Origin: Pseudonocardia sp. MH-G8
Lineage (GTDB): Bacteria > Actinomycetota > Actinomycetes > Mycobacteriales > Pseudonocardiaceae
NCBI RefSeq assembly: GCF_002262885.1
Contig: NZ_NKYF01000005.1
Coordinates: 368,788 to 432,787, forward strand
Length of the DNA stretch: 64,000 nt
Direction of reading: 5' to 3'
Part shown: positions 19,221 through 28,178 of the stretch, in pieces
How the letters are laid out: every line of letters begins with the position of its first letter
Position numbering within the stretch: position 1 is the stretch's first letter
Program-made: the position numbers and the translations under genes
Notes under the pieces: generated by a model
What the model was told of the DNA's origin: nothing
What the model saw: only the letters and a program-made list of their open reading frames with translations
The model's database searches: none

Positions 19221-20410
19221 CGGGACAGGCTCGCGGCCAGGAGGTCCACGAACGACACGCCGTCGGCCGCCACCCCGAACACCTTCGCGCGCAGCATCGT
19301 CTGCCGCGCCCAGGCCGCGTGCGGGCGGACCTCGTTCATCTTGTTGCGGCGCACCGAGGCGAGCACACCGCCGGAGGTGCCGGAGTCGAGCACGTCGGCC
19401 GCGTCCCGGTGCTGCTCGTAGGGGACGACCGACAGCGCGTGGACGACGCCCACGTGGCTCGGGTGGATCACCGTCTTGCCTGTGAGGCCGTTGGCGCGGT
19501 CCAATGCGACCTCCCGGATGAGGCCGTCGATCGCGCGGGAGACGAGCTGGCCGCGCAGGTCCGGTTCGTCGTGCTCGACGAACGGCGACTGCCGCAGCTG
19601 CGGTTTGAAGATCCGCTCCGGCCAGCTGCCGTGGCTCCCGTCGTGGCTCCCGTAGTACTCCCAGACGGGGCCGGTGACGGTGAAGCCGGTGCCGTCGGCC
19701 CGGCCGAGCACGTTGACGACGTCGGCGATGAGGTTGCTGATGACCTTCACGTCGTAGATCGACAGGTCGGGGGAGCGGCGCAGGCCGTAGAGGGCGCACA
19801 GGTCGGTGGCGCCCAGCCGGAGGGCGAGGACCCGGCGCCGTTCGCGGTGCAGCAGGTCCCGCAGGCGGGTGAGCTCGTCGACGCGGGACTCGGCGTAGAG
19901 GACGGCGCCGGACTCGATCACGGGCATGACCAGCAGTGGAGGGGCGCCGTCACGCACCGCGTCGGCCTGGTCGACCGCGCGCAGGAACGCCGCGCCGCGC
20001 TCGGCGGTGAACTTCGGCAGCACGAACCCGTCGAGCACCTCGGCGGCGCGGCCCAGCCGCCGCACCAGCGCCGGGACCTGCTCGGGGGTGCGGACCCGCA
20101 CGAACAGCAGCGGCAGGTCGGCGGTGGCCGTCCCGTACAGCTCGTGCAGCGCCGCCACCAGGTTGTCCTCGGCCTCGGCGAGCTGCTCGTCGGCGACCGA
20201 ATCCTCCAGGCAGGCGACGACCGAGGTGACCCCGGCCGCCGCTTGCTTGACGACGTCGGCGGCGAGCGCGGGACGGCTCGCCGGCATGTACAGCGTGGCA
20301 CCGAGGGCCACCGAGAGCAGTCCGGTGCCGCTCCCGCGGCTGAACGGCTCCGGTGGCGCCTCGAACAACGCGTCCGTGTCGGACGCGCTCAGGTACCCGA
20401 AGTGCCGCAC
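19217..20410 (-). CDS. CitE-like HpcH/HpaI aldolase/citrate lyase family protein
   Basis: A 397-aa TIM-barrel C-C lyase homologue. It starts at the GTG at 20410 (VRHFGYL), placed by an excellent GAGGGGAG 7 nt upstream. Visible elements are TLYMPASRPALAADVVKQ near the N-terminus, SVVACLEDSVADEQ, the metal-binding region VMPVIESGAVLYAESRVDEL and the C-terminal TGKTVIHPSHV. It is longer than CitE and of the type repeatedly found in Ter islands. It heads the overlapping four-gene operon. Its substrate is unknown, and it acts in the cytoplasm. Confidence 0.88.
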   Translation of the reverse strand: MRHFGYLSASDTDALFEAPPEPFSRGSGTGLLSVALGATLYMPASRPALAADVVKQAAAGVTSVVACLEDSVADEQLAEAEDNLVAALHELYGTATADLPLLFVRVRTPEQVPALVRRLGRAAEVLDGFVLPKFTAERGAAFLRAVDQADAVRDGAPPLLVMPVIESGAVLYAESRVDELTRLRDLLHRERRRVLALRLGATDLCALYGLRRSPDLSIYDVKVISNLIADVVNVLGRADGTGFTVTGPVWEYYGSHDGSHGSWPERIFKPQLRQSPFVEHDEPDLRGQLVSRAIDGLIREVALDRANGLTGKTVIHPSHVGVVHALSVVPYEQHRDAADVLDSGTSGGVLASVRRNKMNEVRPHAAWARQTMLRAKVFGVAADGVSFVDLLAASLSR

Positions 20411-20480
20411 GGTGGTGCTCCCCTCGAAGAAGCCACCCCGGTGTGGCACGACACGCGAACGTCCAGGCGGACGACGCGGG

Positions 20481-21152
20481 CTACTTGCGCCCGCGCGCCC
20501 ACTCCATCCCCCAGCCGTAGGCCGCGTCGATGTCGGCCTGGCCGCCCTGGATGTAGCGCACCTCTCGGCGCACCTGCAGGTCACCGCCCTTGTTCTCGAG
20601 CATCGCGATCACGCACGTGGGCGCGTTCCGGTCGGGCTCGTCGAGCCGGACCTCGATCTCGGGCCCGGCGGCGGGGAACAGGGTGACGACGCCGTCCGCG
20701 CTCGCCCAGTTCGGCACACCCTCGTAGATGAAGGTGAACACCAGGATGCGGCGGATCTCGTCGACCCGGGACAGGTCGATGAACATGTTCTCGCCGCCGG
20801 AGGCCGACCCCGAGCGGTCGTCACCGTCGAGCCGGATGATCGGCGTGCCCTGGTAGGGAGCCTGGAAGGCGTTGCCCAGGGCCTGTACCACGCCCTTGCT
20901 GCCGTCGGAGAACTCCCACAGGCATCCCAGATCCAGGTCGATCGCGTTGCCGCGGCGCATCCCGAACAGGCCCCGGCTCTGCTGCTCGCCCGCGCTCCAC
21001 TGGAGGTTGACGCGCAGCTGCCCGCCGGTGGCACCCCGCTTGGTGAGCGAGATGCTCGGCGCGGACTTCGTGAGCGTGACCTTGGACAGGGACACGCCAC
21101 CGGCTGCGTCCCCGCCGCCGGCCTTGGGCCGCTTGGTGTAGTCGATCGCCAC
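20481..21152 (-). CDS. TerA/TerF-like TerD-domain protein
   Basis: A 223-aa diverged TerD-fold protein. An N-terminal leader with Lys/Gly precedes VSLSKVTLTKSAPSISLTKRG. IDLDLGCLWEFSDGSKG replaces the usual DLDASA, and DGDDRSGSASGGENMFIDLS replaces the second calcium loop. The C-terminus is MEWARGRK. It resembles proteins annotated as tellurium resistance TerA. It starts at the GTG at 21152, 10 bp downstream of the TerD stop, and 70 bp before the CitE-like gene on the same strand. Confidence 0.85.
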   Translation of the reverse strand: MAIDYTKRPKAGGGDAAGGVSLSKVTLTKSAPSISLTKRGATGGQLRVNLQWSAGEQQSRGLFGMRRGNAIDLDLGCLWEFSDGSKGVVQALGNAFQAPYQGTPIIRLDGDDRSGSASGGENMFIDLSRVDEIRRILVFTFIYEGVPNWASADGVVTLFPAAGPEIEVRLDEPDRNAPTCVIAMLENKGGDLQVRREVRYIQGGQADIDAAYGWGMEWARGRK

Positions 21153-21162
21153 GACGGACCGG

Positions 21163-21738
21163 TCAGACGTTGACGCCGAAGTCGCGGGCGATGCCCGCGA
21201 GGCCCGACGCGTAGCCCTGGCCGACCGCGCGGAACTTCCACTCCGCGCCGTTGCGGTAGAGCTCCCCGAAGACCATGGCGGTCTCGGTGGAGGCGTCCTC
21301 CGAGAGGTCGTAGCGGGCGATCTCGGAACCGCCCGCCTCGTTCACGACGCGGATGAACGCGTTGCGGACCTGGCCGAAGCTCTGCGAGCGCGAGTCGGCG
21401 TCGTAGATGCTGACCGGGAAGACGATCTTGTCGACCTCCGCGGCCATCCCGGCCAGGTTGACCTTGATCTGCTCGTCGTCACCCTCGCCCTCACCGGTGA
21501 CGTTGTCACCGGTGTGCTCGACGGTGCCGTCCGGGCTCGTCTTGTTGTTGAAGAAGACGAAGTGGCTGTCGGACATGACCTTGCCGTCGGCGCCCAGGAC
21601 GATCGCCGACGCGTCGAGGTCGAAGTCGGTGCCGGTGGTGCTGCGCACGTCCCAGCCGAGGCCGACGACGACGTTGGTCAGGCCGGGGGCCTCCTTGGAG
21701 AGGCTGACGTTTCCGCCCTTGGTGAGGCTGACGCTCAC
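21163..21738 (-). CDS. terD: TerD-family protein (canonical)
   Basis: A 191-aa canonical TerD/Ter[36 protein letters not shown] and [17 protein letters not shown]. All acidic residues of both calcium sites are intact. It starts at the GTG at 21738. It is the first gene of a seven-gene minus-strand Ter unit (terD, terA/F-like, CitE-like, PRTase-TRSP, StiP-like, HAD, terB). The promoter lies in the 200-bp spacer divergent from the NfeD/flotillin pair. Confidence 0.93.
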   Translation of the reverse strand: MSVSLTKGGNVSLSKEAPGLTNVVVGLGWDVRSTTGTDFDLDASAIVLGADGKVMSDSHFVFFNNKTSPDGTVEHTGDNVTGEGEGDDEQIKVNLAGMAAEVDKIVFPVSIYDADSRSQSFGQVRNAFIRVVNEAGGSEIARYDLSEDASTETAMVFGELYRNGAEWKFRAVGQGYASGLAGIARDFGVNV

Positions 21739-21938
21739 GTAGTGCTCCGCATCTGTCGCGGGGGGCTCGTACCCCCCTGGTCCGAGCTGGCGCGGCCGAG
21801 CTTAACGGGATGAACCGGACTCGGTGCCAGGTACGTCACAGGGCCAACGGGGAACGGTCCCGCGCGGTTCCCGACGAAGGCTCCCACCAGGGTGAGGCGG
21901 TCTATTAGGCTGCTCACGCTCGGGAGTCGGGGGGATGC

Positions 21939-22145
21939 GTGATCGGCAAGGTGGGACGGGTGACCGGGCGGGTCGGGCCGGGCCTGGTGGGCGAGATCAT
22001 GGTCGCGGTGCGCGGCGGGTCGGAGGCGTTCTACGCCCACCCGCAGCGGTCGGACGAGGAGATCGAGCCCGGCGCGCAGGTACTGATCGTCGACTTCCAG
22101 GCGCCGCGCACGGCCTACGTCGAGCGCTGGAACACCGCGGGCTGA
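21939..22145 (+). CDS. Small NfeD-like protein upstream of flotillin
   Basis: A 68-aa soluble protein (MIGKVGRVTGRVGPGLVGEI ... IEPGAQVLIVDFQAPRTAYV). The glycine and beta-strand pattern resembles the C-terminal OB fold of NfeD proteins, which are commonly encoded next to flotillins or stomatins. It lacks the NfeD membrane and protease parts. The GTG at 21939 follows a G-rich Shine-Dalgarno, and the stop is 20 bp before the flotillin start. It is probably a flotillin partner at the membrane. Confidence 0.7.
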   Translation: MIGKVGRVTGRVGPGLVGEIMVAVRGGSEAFYAHPQRSDEEIEPGAQVLIVDFQAPRTAYVERWNTAG

Positions 22146-22165
22146 TCCGCACACCGGGGGGACAC

Positions 22166-23629
22166 GTGGAACTTCTCATCACGATCGGTGCCGTCGTCGT
22201 CGGCATCCTCGTGCTCGTACTCGTGCTCAAGTTGCTCTGGCGGGTGGCCGAGCCGAACGAGGCGTTGATCATCTCGGGGTTCCGGGCGCGCAGCAGCCCG
22301 GGCGCTGCCGCCGACAGCCTCGGCTTCAAGATCGTCACCGGCAAGGGGACGATGGTGATCCCCGGCTTCCAGGCCGCGCGCCGGCTGTCGCTCGACACCC
22401 GCGCCACCAGCCTGCAGGTCTCCTGCGTCACCAAGCAGGGCATCCCGGTCGCCGTGCGCGGGGTCGTCATCTACAAGGTCGGCGACGACTTCGTGTCCAT
22501 CGCCAACGCCGCGCGCCGCTTCCTCGACCAGCAGAACACGATGAACGACACGATCCACGAGCTGTTCGCGGGCCACCTGCGCTCGATCTGCGGCGGGCTC
22601 ACGATCGAGGACATGATCCACAATCGGGAGGCGCTCACCGGCGAGGTGCGGCAGAGCTCGGCCGATGAGATGAGCAAGCTCGGCCTGGTCATCGACTCGC
22701 TGCAGATCCAGGAGATCGACGACAACTCCGGCTACATCATCAACCTGGGCAAGCCGCACGCCGCCGCGATCGCCGCCTCCGCACGCATCGCCGAGGCGCA
22801 GCGCGACCAGGAGGCCACCGAGGCCGAGCAGGTGGCCGAGGCGAAGAAGGCCGCCGCGATCCGCGACAGCCGCATCCAGCAGGCCGGCTACCAGGCCGAG
22901 ATGGACGAGGCGTCGGCAAAGGCCACGCAGGCGGGGCCGCTGTCGGAGGCCACGGCCCGCCAGGAGGTCGTCGTCCAGGAGACGCGCGCGGCGCAGCTCG
23001 AGGCCGACCTCGCCGAGCAGCGGCTGCAGTCGCAGGTGCGCAAGCCTGCCGACGCCAGTGCCTACGAGACGCGCACCCTCGCCGACGCCGAGCGGGACGC
23101 GCAGATCGCGCGTGCCGAGGCGCACGCCCGGGAGACGGAGCTGAGCGCGGGCGCCGACGCCACGCGCGTGAAGACCGCCGCCCAGGCCGAGGCGGAGGCC
23201 ACGAAGGCCCGCGGCGATGCGCAGGCCAGCGCCACCCGCGCCACCGGTGAGGCCGACGCCGCCGCCGCCCGCGCCCGCGGCCTCGCCGAGGCCGACGCGG
23301 CCCAGGCGCGGGGTCTCGCCGAGGCCAAGGCGATCCAGGCCCGTGCGGAGGCGCTGTCGGAGAACCAGGAGGCCGTGATCGCCCAGCAGCTCGCCGAGAA
23401 CTGGCCCGAGATCGTCAAGGCCGGGGCGAGCGCGCTGGGCAACGTCGACCAGATGGTGGTCCTCAACGGCGCGGACGGGGTTTCCGAGCTGCTCACGAAG
23501 GCGCTCGCGATGGGCGGCACGGGCCTGGGCCTGGCCCGCTCGCTGCTCACGTCGATGGGGGAGAAGCAGGAGCCGGCGGCGAGCAACGGCGCCGCTCCCG
23601 TTCCCCTCGACCTCGACAAGGCCCCCTGA
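22166..23629 (+). CDS. Flotillin/SPFH-family membrane scaffold protein
   Basis: A 487-aa flotillin. One N-terminal membrane helix (IGAVVVGILVLVLVLKLLW) precedes the SPFH/PHB domain (residues about 20-190). A long Ala/Glu/Arg coiled-coil with EA-rich repeats spans about 200-400, and a C-terminal tail ends KEPAASNG-like with prolines. Flotillins organise membrane microdomains and respond to envelope stress. The GTG at 22166 lies behind GGGGGGAC. The neighbouring Ter genes also suggest membrane stress. Confidence 0.9.
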   Translation: MELLITIGAVVVGILVLVLVLKLLWRVAEPNEALIISGFRARSSPGAAADSLGFKIVTGKGTMVIPGFQAARRLSLDTRATSLQVSCVTKQGIPVAVRGVVIYKVGDDFVSIANAARRFLDQQNTMNDTIHELFAGHLRSICGGLTIEDMIHNREALTGEVRQSSADEMSKLGLVIDSLQIQEIDDNSGYIINLGKPHAAAIAASARIAEAQRDQEATEAEQVAEAKKAAAIRDSRIQQAGYQAEMDEASAKATQAGPLSEATARQEVVVQETRAAQLEADLAEQRLQSQVRKPADASAYETRTLADAERDAQIARAEAHARETELSAGADATRVKTAAQAEAEATKARGDAQASATRATGEADAAAARARGLAEADAAQARGLAEAKAIQARAEALSENQEAVIAQQLAENWPEIVKAGASALGNVDQMVVLNGADGVSELLTKALAMGGTGLGLARSLLTSMGEKQEPAASNGAAPVPLDLDKAP

Positions 23630-23745
23630 GGCCCGTTCGACCGACTCGGCCTGCGAGCGGGCCCGCTCGACGTCGCGGGATCGAGGTGGCGGCGATGCCG
23701 GATCGAATCGAGGGCAAGGGCTGCTGCCTGGTCGGCGTGGGCCCG

Positions 23746-23819
23746 GTTCGCGGGTGAACGGAACACCAGTGTTGTTCGATCACGCCGGGACAGCTCTGGT
23801 GTTCCGCTCACCCGCGAAC
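23746..23819. repeat. Large inverted repeat downstream of the flotillin gene
   Basis: Arms of 26 bp (23746-23771 and 23794-23819) pair with about two mismatches around a 22-nt loop. The left arm begins GTTCGCGGGTGAACGG and the right arm ends CACCCGCGAAC. The 686-bp interval 23630-24315 otherwise contains no convincing gene. A second, smaller hairpin (GTGACCGG...CCGGTCAC, 24129-24156) lies nearer polA. The large hairpin may be the flotillin terminator or a dispersed element. Confidence 0.75.
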
Positions 23820-24302
23820 GGAGGTTCGGTGCGCCGGTTCTCGCGTGCGCCTCCCGTGGGCGCGCCGTTCCCGGCTCGAGGCGAGCTGCCTCGCCATCGC
23901 TCCTGCCTTCCTTGCGATCACTCCGGTGCCAGCCCGGCCACCTCGCGGACGCGCGGGGCCGGGAAGAGGTGGGTGATCGCACGGTCGACCCCGGCCAGGG
24001 CAGGAGGCCGTGGTCGCCGGCCCGGGTACGGCGCGTCCACAGAAGCGTTCCCACGATCAGGTAGACGTGAGGGTCGTGCAGACGGGCGGGACCAGCGCCC
24101 AGATCGACCTGATCATGAATGCGTGCGGTGTGACCGGCTGTCGCCGAACCGGTCACGGGTGGGCCGACGCCGCTTTGCGGGGGAGGCGCGCAGGGAGCGA
24201 GGGACGGGCGACCGAGCACCGGAGGAGCAAGGCGGCGTCATCAGGGCCCGCAGGCCCGCCGGAGCGAAGCGGAGGCCATCGAACACTGTCGGGGGTCGGT
24301 CC

Positions 24303-24308
24303 TAGACT
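24303..24308 (+). promoter_or_regulatory. -10 element of a leaderless polA promoter
   Basis: TAGACT ends 7 nt before the GTG at 24316, placing the transcript start on or beside the start codon. No Shine-Dalgarno is present. Confidence 0.5.
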
Positions 24309-24315
24309 CGCCGCC

Positions 24316-27129
24316 GTGAGCACCGCCACCACCGCCTCCCGTAAGTCCGGCGCCGCGCAGCCGGCGTCCACCGGCCGGCGGCTGCTGCTGCTCGACGGCC
24401 ACTCGTTGGCATACCGCGCGTTCTTCGCGCTGCCGGCGGAGAACTTCCGCACCGGCACGGGGCAGACCACCAATGCGGTCTACGGCTTCACCTCGATGCT
24501 GATCAACCTGCTGCGCGACGAGCAGCCCACGCACCTCGCGGTGTGCTTCGACGTCTCGCGGGTCACGTTCCGCAACGAGCGCTACGCGGAGTACAAGGCC
24601 AACCGCACCACCACGCCGGACGACTTCCGCGGCCAGGTCGACCTCATCAAGGAGGTCCTGGGGGCGCTCAACATCCCGAACTTCGGGGTGCAGGGCTACG
24701 AGGCCGACGACCTCATCGCCACCCTGGCCACCCAGGCGGAGGCCGACGGGTTCCAGGTGCTCATCACCTCGGGCGACCGCGACGCGTTCCAGCTCGTGAG
24801 CGATGACGTCACCGTGCTCTACCCGAAGCGCGGGGTGTCCGACCTGGGGCGGATCGACCCGGGCGAGGTCATGAACCGCTACGGGTTGACCCCCGCCCAG
24901 TACCCCGATTTCGCGGCGCTGCGCGGCGACCCGAGCGACAACCTCCCCAACATCCCGGGCGTGGGGGAGAAGACGGCAGCCAAGTGGGTGCGCGAGTACG
25001 GCTCGCTGGCCGAGCTCACCGACCGCGTCGACGAGGTGAAGGGCAAGGCGGGCGACGCGCTGCGCGCCCACCTGGCGGGGGTGCTGCTCAACCGCCAGCT
25101 CACCGAGCTCATCCGGGACGTGCCCCTCGACGCAGGCCCGGCCGACCTCGAGGTGCGGCCGTGGGACCGCGACGCCGTGCACCGGCTGTTCGACGAGCTG
25201 GAGTTCCGCGTGCTGCGCGAGCGGCTGTTCGCCACGCTGCAGAGCGCCGAGCCGGAGGCCGAGGGCGGCATCGAGGTGCAGGGCGGCGCCGTGGAGCCGG
25301 GTGCCGTGCGCGCCTGGCTGGAGGCGCACGCCCGCGACGGCAGGCGTGTCGGGTTGGCGTTCTCCGGGGTCCGGGGCGGGGCCATCAGCGGCGACCTCGC
25401 AGGTATCGCGCTCGCCGCCGGTGAGCCCACCGTGGAGGCCCGCGCCGAAGGCGCCGCCGCGGGTGTCCCGCAGGCCGGCTACCTCGACGTCACCACGCTC
25501 ACGCCCGACGACGAGGCGGCGCTCGGCGAGTGGCTGGCGGACCCGGCCGTGCCGAAGGCGGCGCACGACGCGAAGTCCGCGCTGCACGCGCTGCGCGGCC
25601 GCGGCTGGAGCCTCGCCGGCCTCACCAGCGACACCGCGCTCGCGGCCTACCTGGCCCGGCCCGGGCAGCGCAGCTTCGACCTGGCCGACCTCGCGTTGCG
25701 CTACCTGCGCCGGGAGCTGCGCGCCGACGGCGAGGCCGAGGACGGTCAGCTGTCGTTGCTCGGCAGCGGTGATGCGCTCGACGCCGACGCTCCGAGCGGC
25801 GAGGAGGCGGCCGACGCGGCCCGGGCGCAGGCGCAGATGGTGTCCGCGTCGGCCGTGGGCGAGCTGGCCGCCGCCCTCGACGCGGAGCTGGCCGAGCGTG
25901 GCGGCACCGAGCTGCTCGCGGAGCTGGAGCTGCCGCTGGAGTACGTGCTGGCCGATCTGGAGGCCGCCGGCATCGCTGTGGACGTCGACGCGCTCTCCGA
26001 GCTCGAGGCGGAGTTCGCGGCGCAGGTGCGGCAGGCAGCGCAGGACGCCTACGCCGTGATCGGCAAGGAGATCAACCTCGGGTCGCCGAAGCAGCTGCAG
26101 GTCGTGCTGTTCGACGAGCTGGGCATGCCGAAGACCAAGCGCACCAAGACCGGCTACACCACCGACGCCGACGCGCTGCAGACGCTGTTCGAGCAGACCG
26201 GCCACGAGTTCCTGTCCCACCTGCTGCTGCACCGCGACGCCACCCGGCTCAAGGTCACGGTGGAGGGCCTGCTCAAGTCGGTGGCCGAGGACGGGCGCAT
26301 CCACACGACCTACAGCCAGACGATCGCGGCCACCGGGCGGCTGTCGTCCACCGAACCCAACCTGCAGAACGTGCCGATCCGCACCGCGGCGGGCCGGCGG
26401 ATCCGCGGCACGTTCGTGGTCGGTTCGGCGCACGCCGAGCTCATGACCGCCGACTACAGCCAGATCGAGATGCGGATCATGGCGCACCTGTCGGAGGACG
26501 AGGCGCTCATCGAGGCGTTCCGCTCGCGGCACGACTTCCACGCCGAGACCGCGGCCCGCGTGTTCGGCTGCGAGCCCACCGACGTCTCGCCCGAGCAGCG
26601 GGCCAAGATCAAGGCGATGAACTACGGCCTGGCCTACGGGTTGTCGGCCTTCGGCCTGTCCGGCCAGCTGCGGATCTCCACCGAGGAGGCCCGCGGTCTG
26701 ATGGACGGCTACTTCGAGGGCTTCGGCGGGGTGCGCGACTACCTGCGCAGCGTGGTCGACGTCGCCCGCAAGGAGGGCTTCACCGCCACCATCATGGGCC
26801 GCCGGCGATACCTGCCCGACCTCACCAGCGACAACCGCCAGCGCCGCGAGATGGCCGAGCGGATGGCCCTGAACGCCCCGATCCAGGGCAGCGCGGCCGA
26901 CATCATCAAGGTCGCCATGCTCGGCGTGCACCGCGCCCTCGGCACGGAGGGTCTGCGCAGCCGCATCCTGCTGCAGGTGCACGACGAGCTCGTGCTCGAG
27001 GTGGCCGAGGGCGAGCGCGAGCGCGTCGAGGAGCTGGTGCGTCGCGAGATGGGGGCGGCGGCGCAGCTGTCGGTGCCGCTCGAGGTGTCGGTCGGCTACG
27101 GGCGCAGCTGGGACGACGCGGCGCACTGA
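24316..27129 (+). CDS. polA: DNA polymerase I
   Basis: A 937-aa Pol I for gap filling and primer removal. The 5'-3' exonuclease domain (LLLLDGHSLAYRAFFALP; GDRDAFQLV; FAALRGDPSDNLPNIPGVG) occupies the first 310 residues. A 3'-5' exonuclease-like domain lacking the catalytic carboxylates follows. The polymerase domain carries motif A DYSQIEMRIMAHLSEDEALI, the O-helix RAKIKAMNYGLAYGLSAFG and motif C VHDELVLEV. The start at the GTG at 24316 is chosen because the longer frame to 24010 is repeat-like and non-coding. Proofreading is probably absent, as in mycobacterial Pol I. Confidence 0.96.
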   Translation: MSTATTASRKSGAAQPASTGRRLLLLDGHSLAYRAFFALPAENFRTGTGQTTNAVYGFTSMLINLLRDEQPTHLAVCFDVSRVTFRNERYAEYKANRTTTPDDFRGQVDLIKEVLGALNIPNFGVQGYEADDLIATLATQAEADGFQVLITSGDRDAFQLVSDDVTVLYPKRGVSDLGRIDPGEVMNRYGLTPAQYPDFAALRGDPSDNLPNIPGVGEKTAAKWVREYGSLAELTDRVDEVKGKAGDALRAHLAGVLLNRQLTELIRDVPLDAGPADLEVRPWDRDAVHRLFDELEFRVLRERLFATLQSAEPEAEGGIEVQGGAVEPGAVRAWLEAHARDGRRVGLAFSGVRGGAISGDLAGIALAAGEPTVEARAEGAAAGVPQAGYLDVTTLTPDDEAALGEWLADPAVPKAAHDAKSALHALRGRGWSLAGLTSDTALAAYLARPGQRSFDLADLALRYLRRELRADGEAEDGQLSLLGSGDALDADAPSGEEAADAARAQAQMVSASAVGELAAALDAELAERGGTELLAELELPLEYVLADLEAAGIAVDVDALSELEAEFAAQVRQAAQDAYAVIGKEINLGSPKQLQVVLFDELGMPKTKRTKTGYTTDADALQTLFEQTGHEFLSHLLLHRDATRLKVTVEGLLKSVAEDGRIHTTYSQTIAATGRLSSTEPNLQNVPIRTAAGRRIRGTFVVGSAHAELMTADYSQIEMRIMAHLSEDEALIEAFRSRHDFHAETAARVFGCEPTDVSPEQRAKIKAMNYGLAYGLSAFGLSGQLRISTEEARGLMDGYFEGFGGVRDYLRSVVDVARKEGFTATIMGRRRYLPDLTSDNRQRREMAERMALNAPIQGSAADIIKVAMLGVHRALGTEGLRSRILLQVHDELVLEVAEGERERVEELVRREMGAAAQLSVPLEVSVGYGRSWDDAAH

Positions 27130-27159
27130 CATCGGCCCGCGCTGGCCCGCGGCAGACGA

Positions 27160-27220
27160 AGATCGCCAGATGGGTGCGAGGGCGGCCGTATCCGGCCGTG
27201 TGCGCGCCGATCTGGTGATC
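27160..27220. repeat. Diverged 61-bp relative of the GATCA palindromic element
   Basis: Starts AGATCGCCAGATGGGTGCG and ends TGCGCGCCGATCTGGTGATC, with a central GGCCGTATCCGGCC palindrome. Spacing and architecture match the 63-bp copies but it is 2 bp shorter and more diverged. It lies 31 bp past the polA stop. Confidence 0.6.
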
Positions 27221-27271
27221 GTGTGGCGGGGCGGTAGCGTCGAGGGCGTGCTGGTCCAGCAGGGGAGCGAG

Positions 27272-27823
27272 GTGTCCGTGGAGATCGTCGGCCTGCTCGT
27301 CTCTCCCGTGCACGCCTACGAGGGGCGTCCCGACGACGGCCCGCTCCCCGACCCGGACGGGCGCCGGCCCGCGTCGGTCACGGTGCGCGCCGGCAATGGC
27401 CTCGTCGGGGACCGGTACTTCGGCCGCGAGGCGCACCGGCAGGCGGCCGTCACGCTGTTCGCGGCGGAGTCGCTCACCGCGGTCGCCCACGAGCTCGCCC
27501 TGCCCACCGTGCCCGACCCCCTGCTCACCCGGCGCAACGTGGTGCTGCGCGGCTTCCCGGTGGACGAGCTCGCCGCGGGCCGTGACCGCTCGGGGGCGGT
27601 GTTCAGCCTCGACTCCGGTGACGGACCCGTGCGCTTTCGCGCCCACCGGCCCGCCAACCCGTGCCGCTGGATGGACGTGGTGCTCGCACAGGGCGCGTTT
27701 CGCGCGATGCGCGGCCGCGGCGGGGTGCGCTGCGCTCCGCTCGACGACGGCGTGCTCCGCCTCGGCCCCGCCCTCCTGCGGGTGCACGAGCCCGCGGCGC
27801 CGACTGCGACCCGCCCGTCCTGA
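27272..27823 (+). CDS. MOSC-domain protein
   Basis: A 183-aa MOSC (molybdenum cofactor sulfurase C-terminal) protein. MOSC domains bind sulfur carriers or molybdenum cofactor. Visible elements are GNGLVGDRYFGREAHRQAAVTLF near residue 50 and NPCRWMDVVLAQGAFRAMRG with the family cysteine. The GTG at 27272 is favoured by AGGGGA 5 nt upstream, and the next GTG (27278) is possible. The frame upstream of it runs into the palindromic element at 27160-27220 and is not considered coding. Substrate unknown. Confidence 0.85.
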   Translation: MSVEIVGLLVSPVHAYEGRPDDGPLPDPDGRRPASVTVRAGNGLVGDRYFGREAHRQAAVTLFAAESLTAVAHELALPTVPDPLLTRRNVVLRGFPVDELAAGRDRSGAVFSLDSGDGPVRFRAHRPANPCRWMDVVLAQGAFRAMRGRGGVRCAPLDDGVLRLGPALLRVHEPAAPTATRPS

Positions 27824-28178
27824 TCGCGAGCGGCCGCAGCACCTGCTCGACGCGCAGGCCGCGCCACCACGCGGTCACCTTCGGACGGATCGGCACGGGC
27901 ACGGCCATGGGGACCGCAGGCGCACGCGCTGCGGGCGATGGAGGACCCTGCCCCAAGGCCGTGATCAACGTTCGGGTGCAGGAACGGCGGAATGTCGCCG
28001 GTCCTGCGCCCATCTGACGATCACGGCTTCGGGGAGCGCCCCCGGCCCTGCCGGCACCGGCGGAGTCGGCTCGGTACGTGGCCAGGAGACCGCGGCGACC
28101 CGTGCAGGAGCGTGGTCGGAGCCGCTCCGGTGTGCTACTCGCAATGATCACCGAGGTGACGGGAGGTCCGGCCGTACC
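27824..28178. other. Intergenic region between the MOSC gene and the convergent PPOX gene
   Basis: The 355 bp contain the 63-bp palindromic element at 27962-28024. Reading the minus strand, about 27820-27900 encodes a protein-like string (VTAWWRGLRVEQVLRPLA) without a credible start or stop. It could be a gene remnant, but I cannot assign it. Nothing else is evident. Confidence 0.4.
27962..28024. repeat. 63-bp GATCA palindromic element, copy 3
   Basis: Starts TGATCAACGTTCGGGTGCA, has the central stem CAGGAACGGCG...CGCCGGTCCTG and ends GACGATCAC. It is exactly 63 bp, like the other full copies, and lies 138 bp beyond the MOSC stop. Confidence 0.88.

Noticed and set aside
24010..24315. N-terminal extension of polA
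   Set aside because: The extra 102 residues lack similarity to Pol I, and a -10 element immediately precedes GTG 24316.
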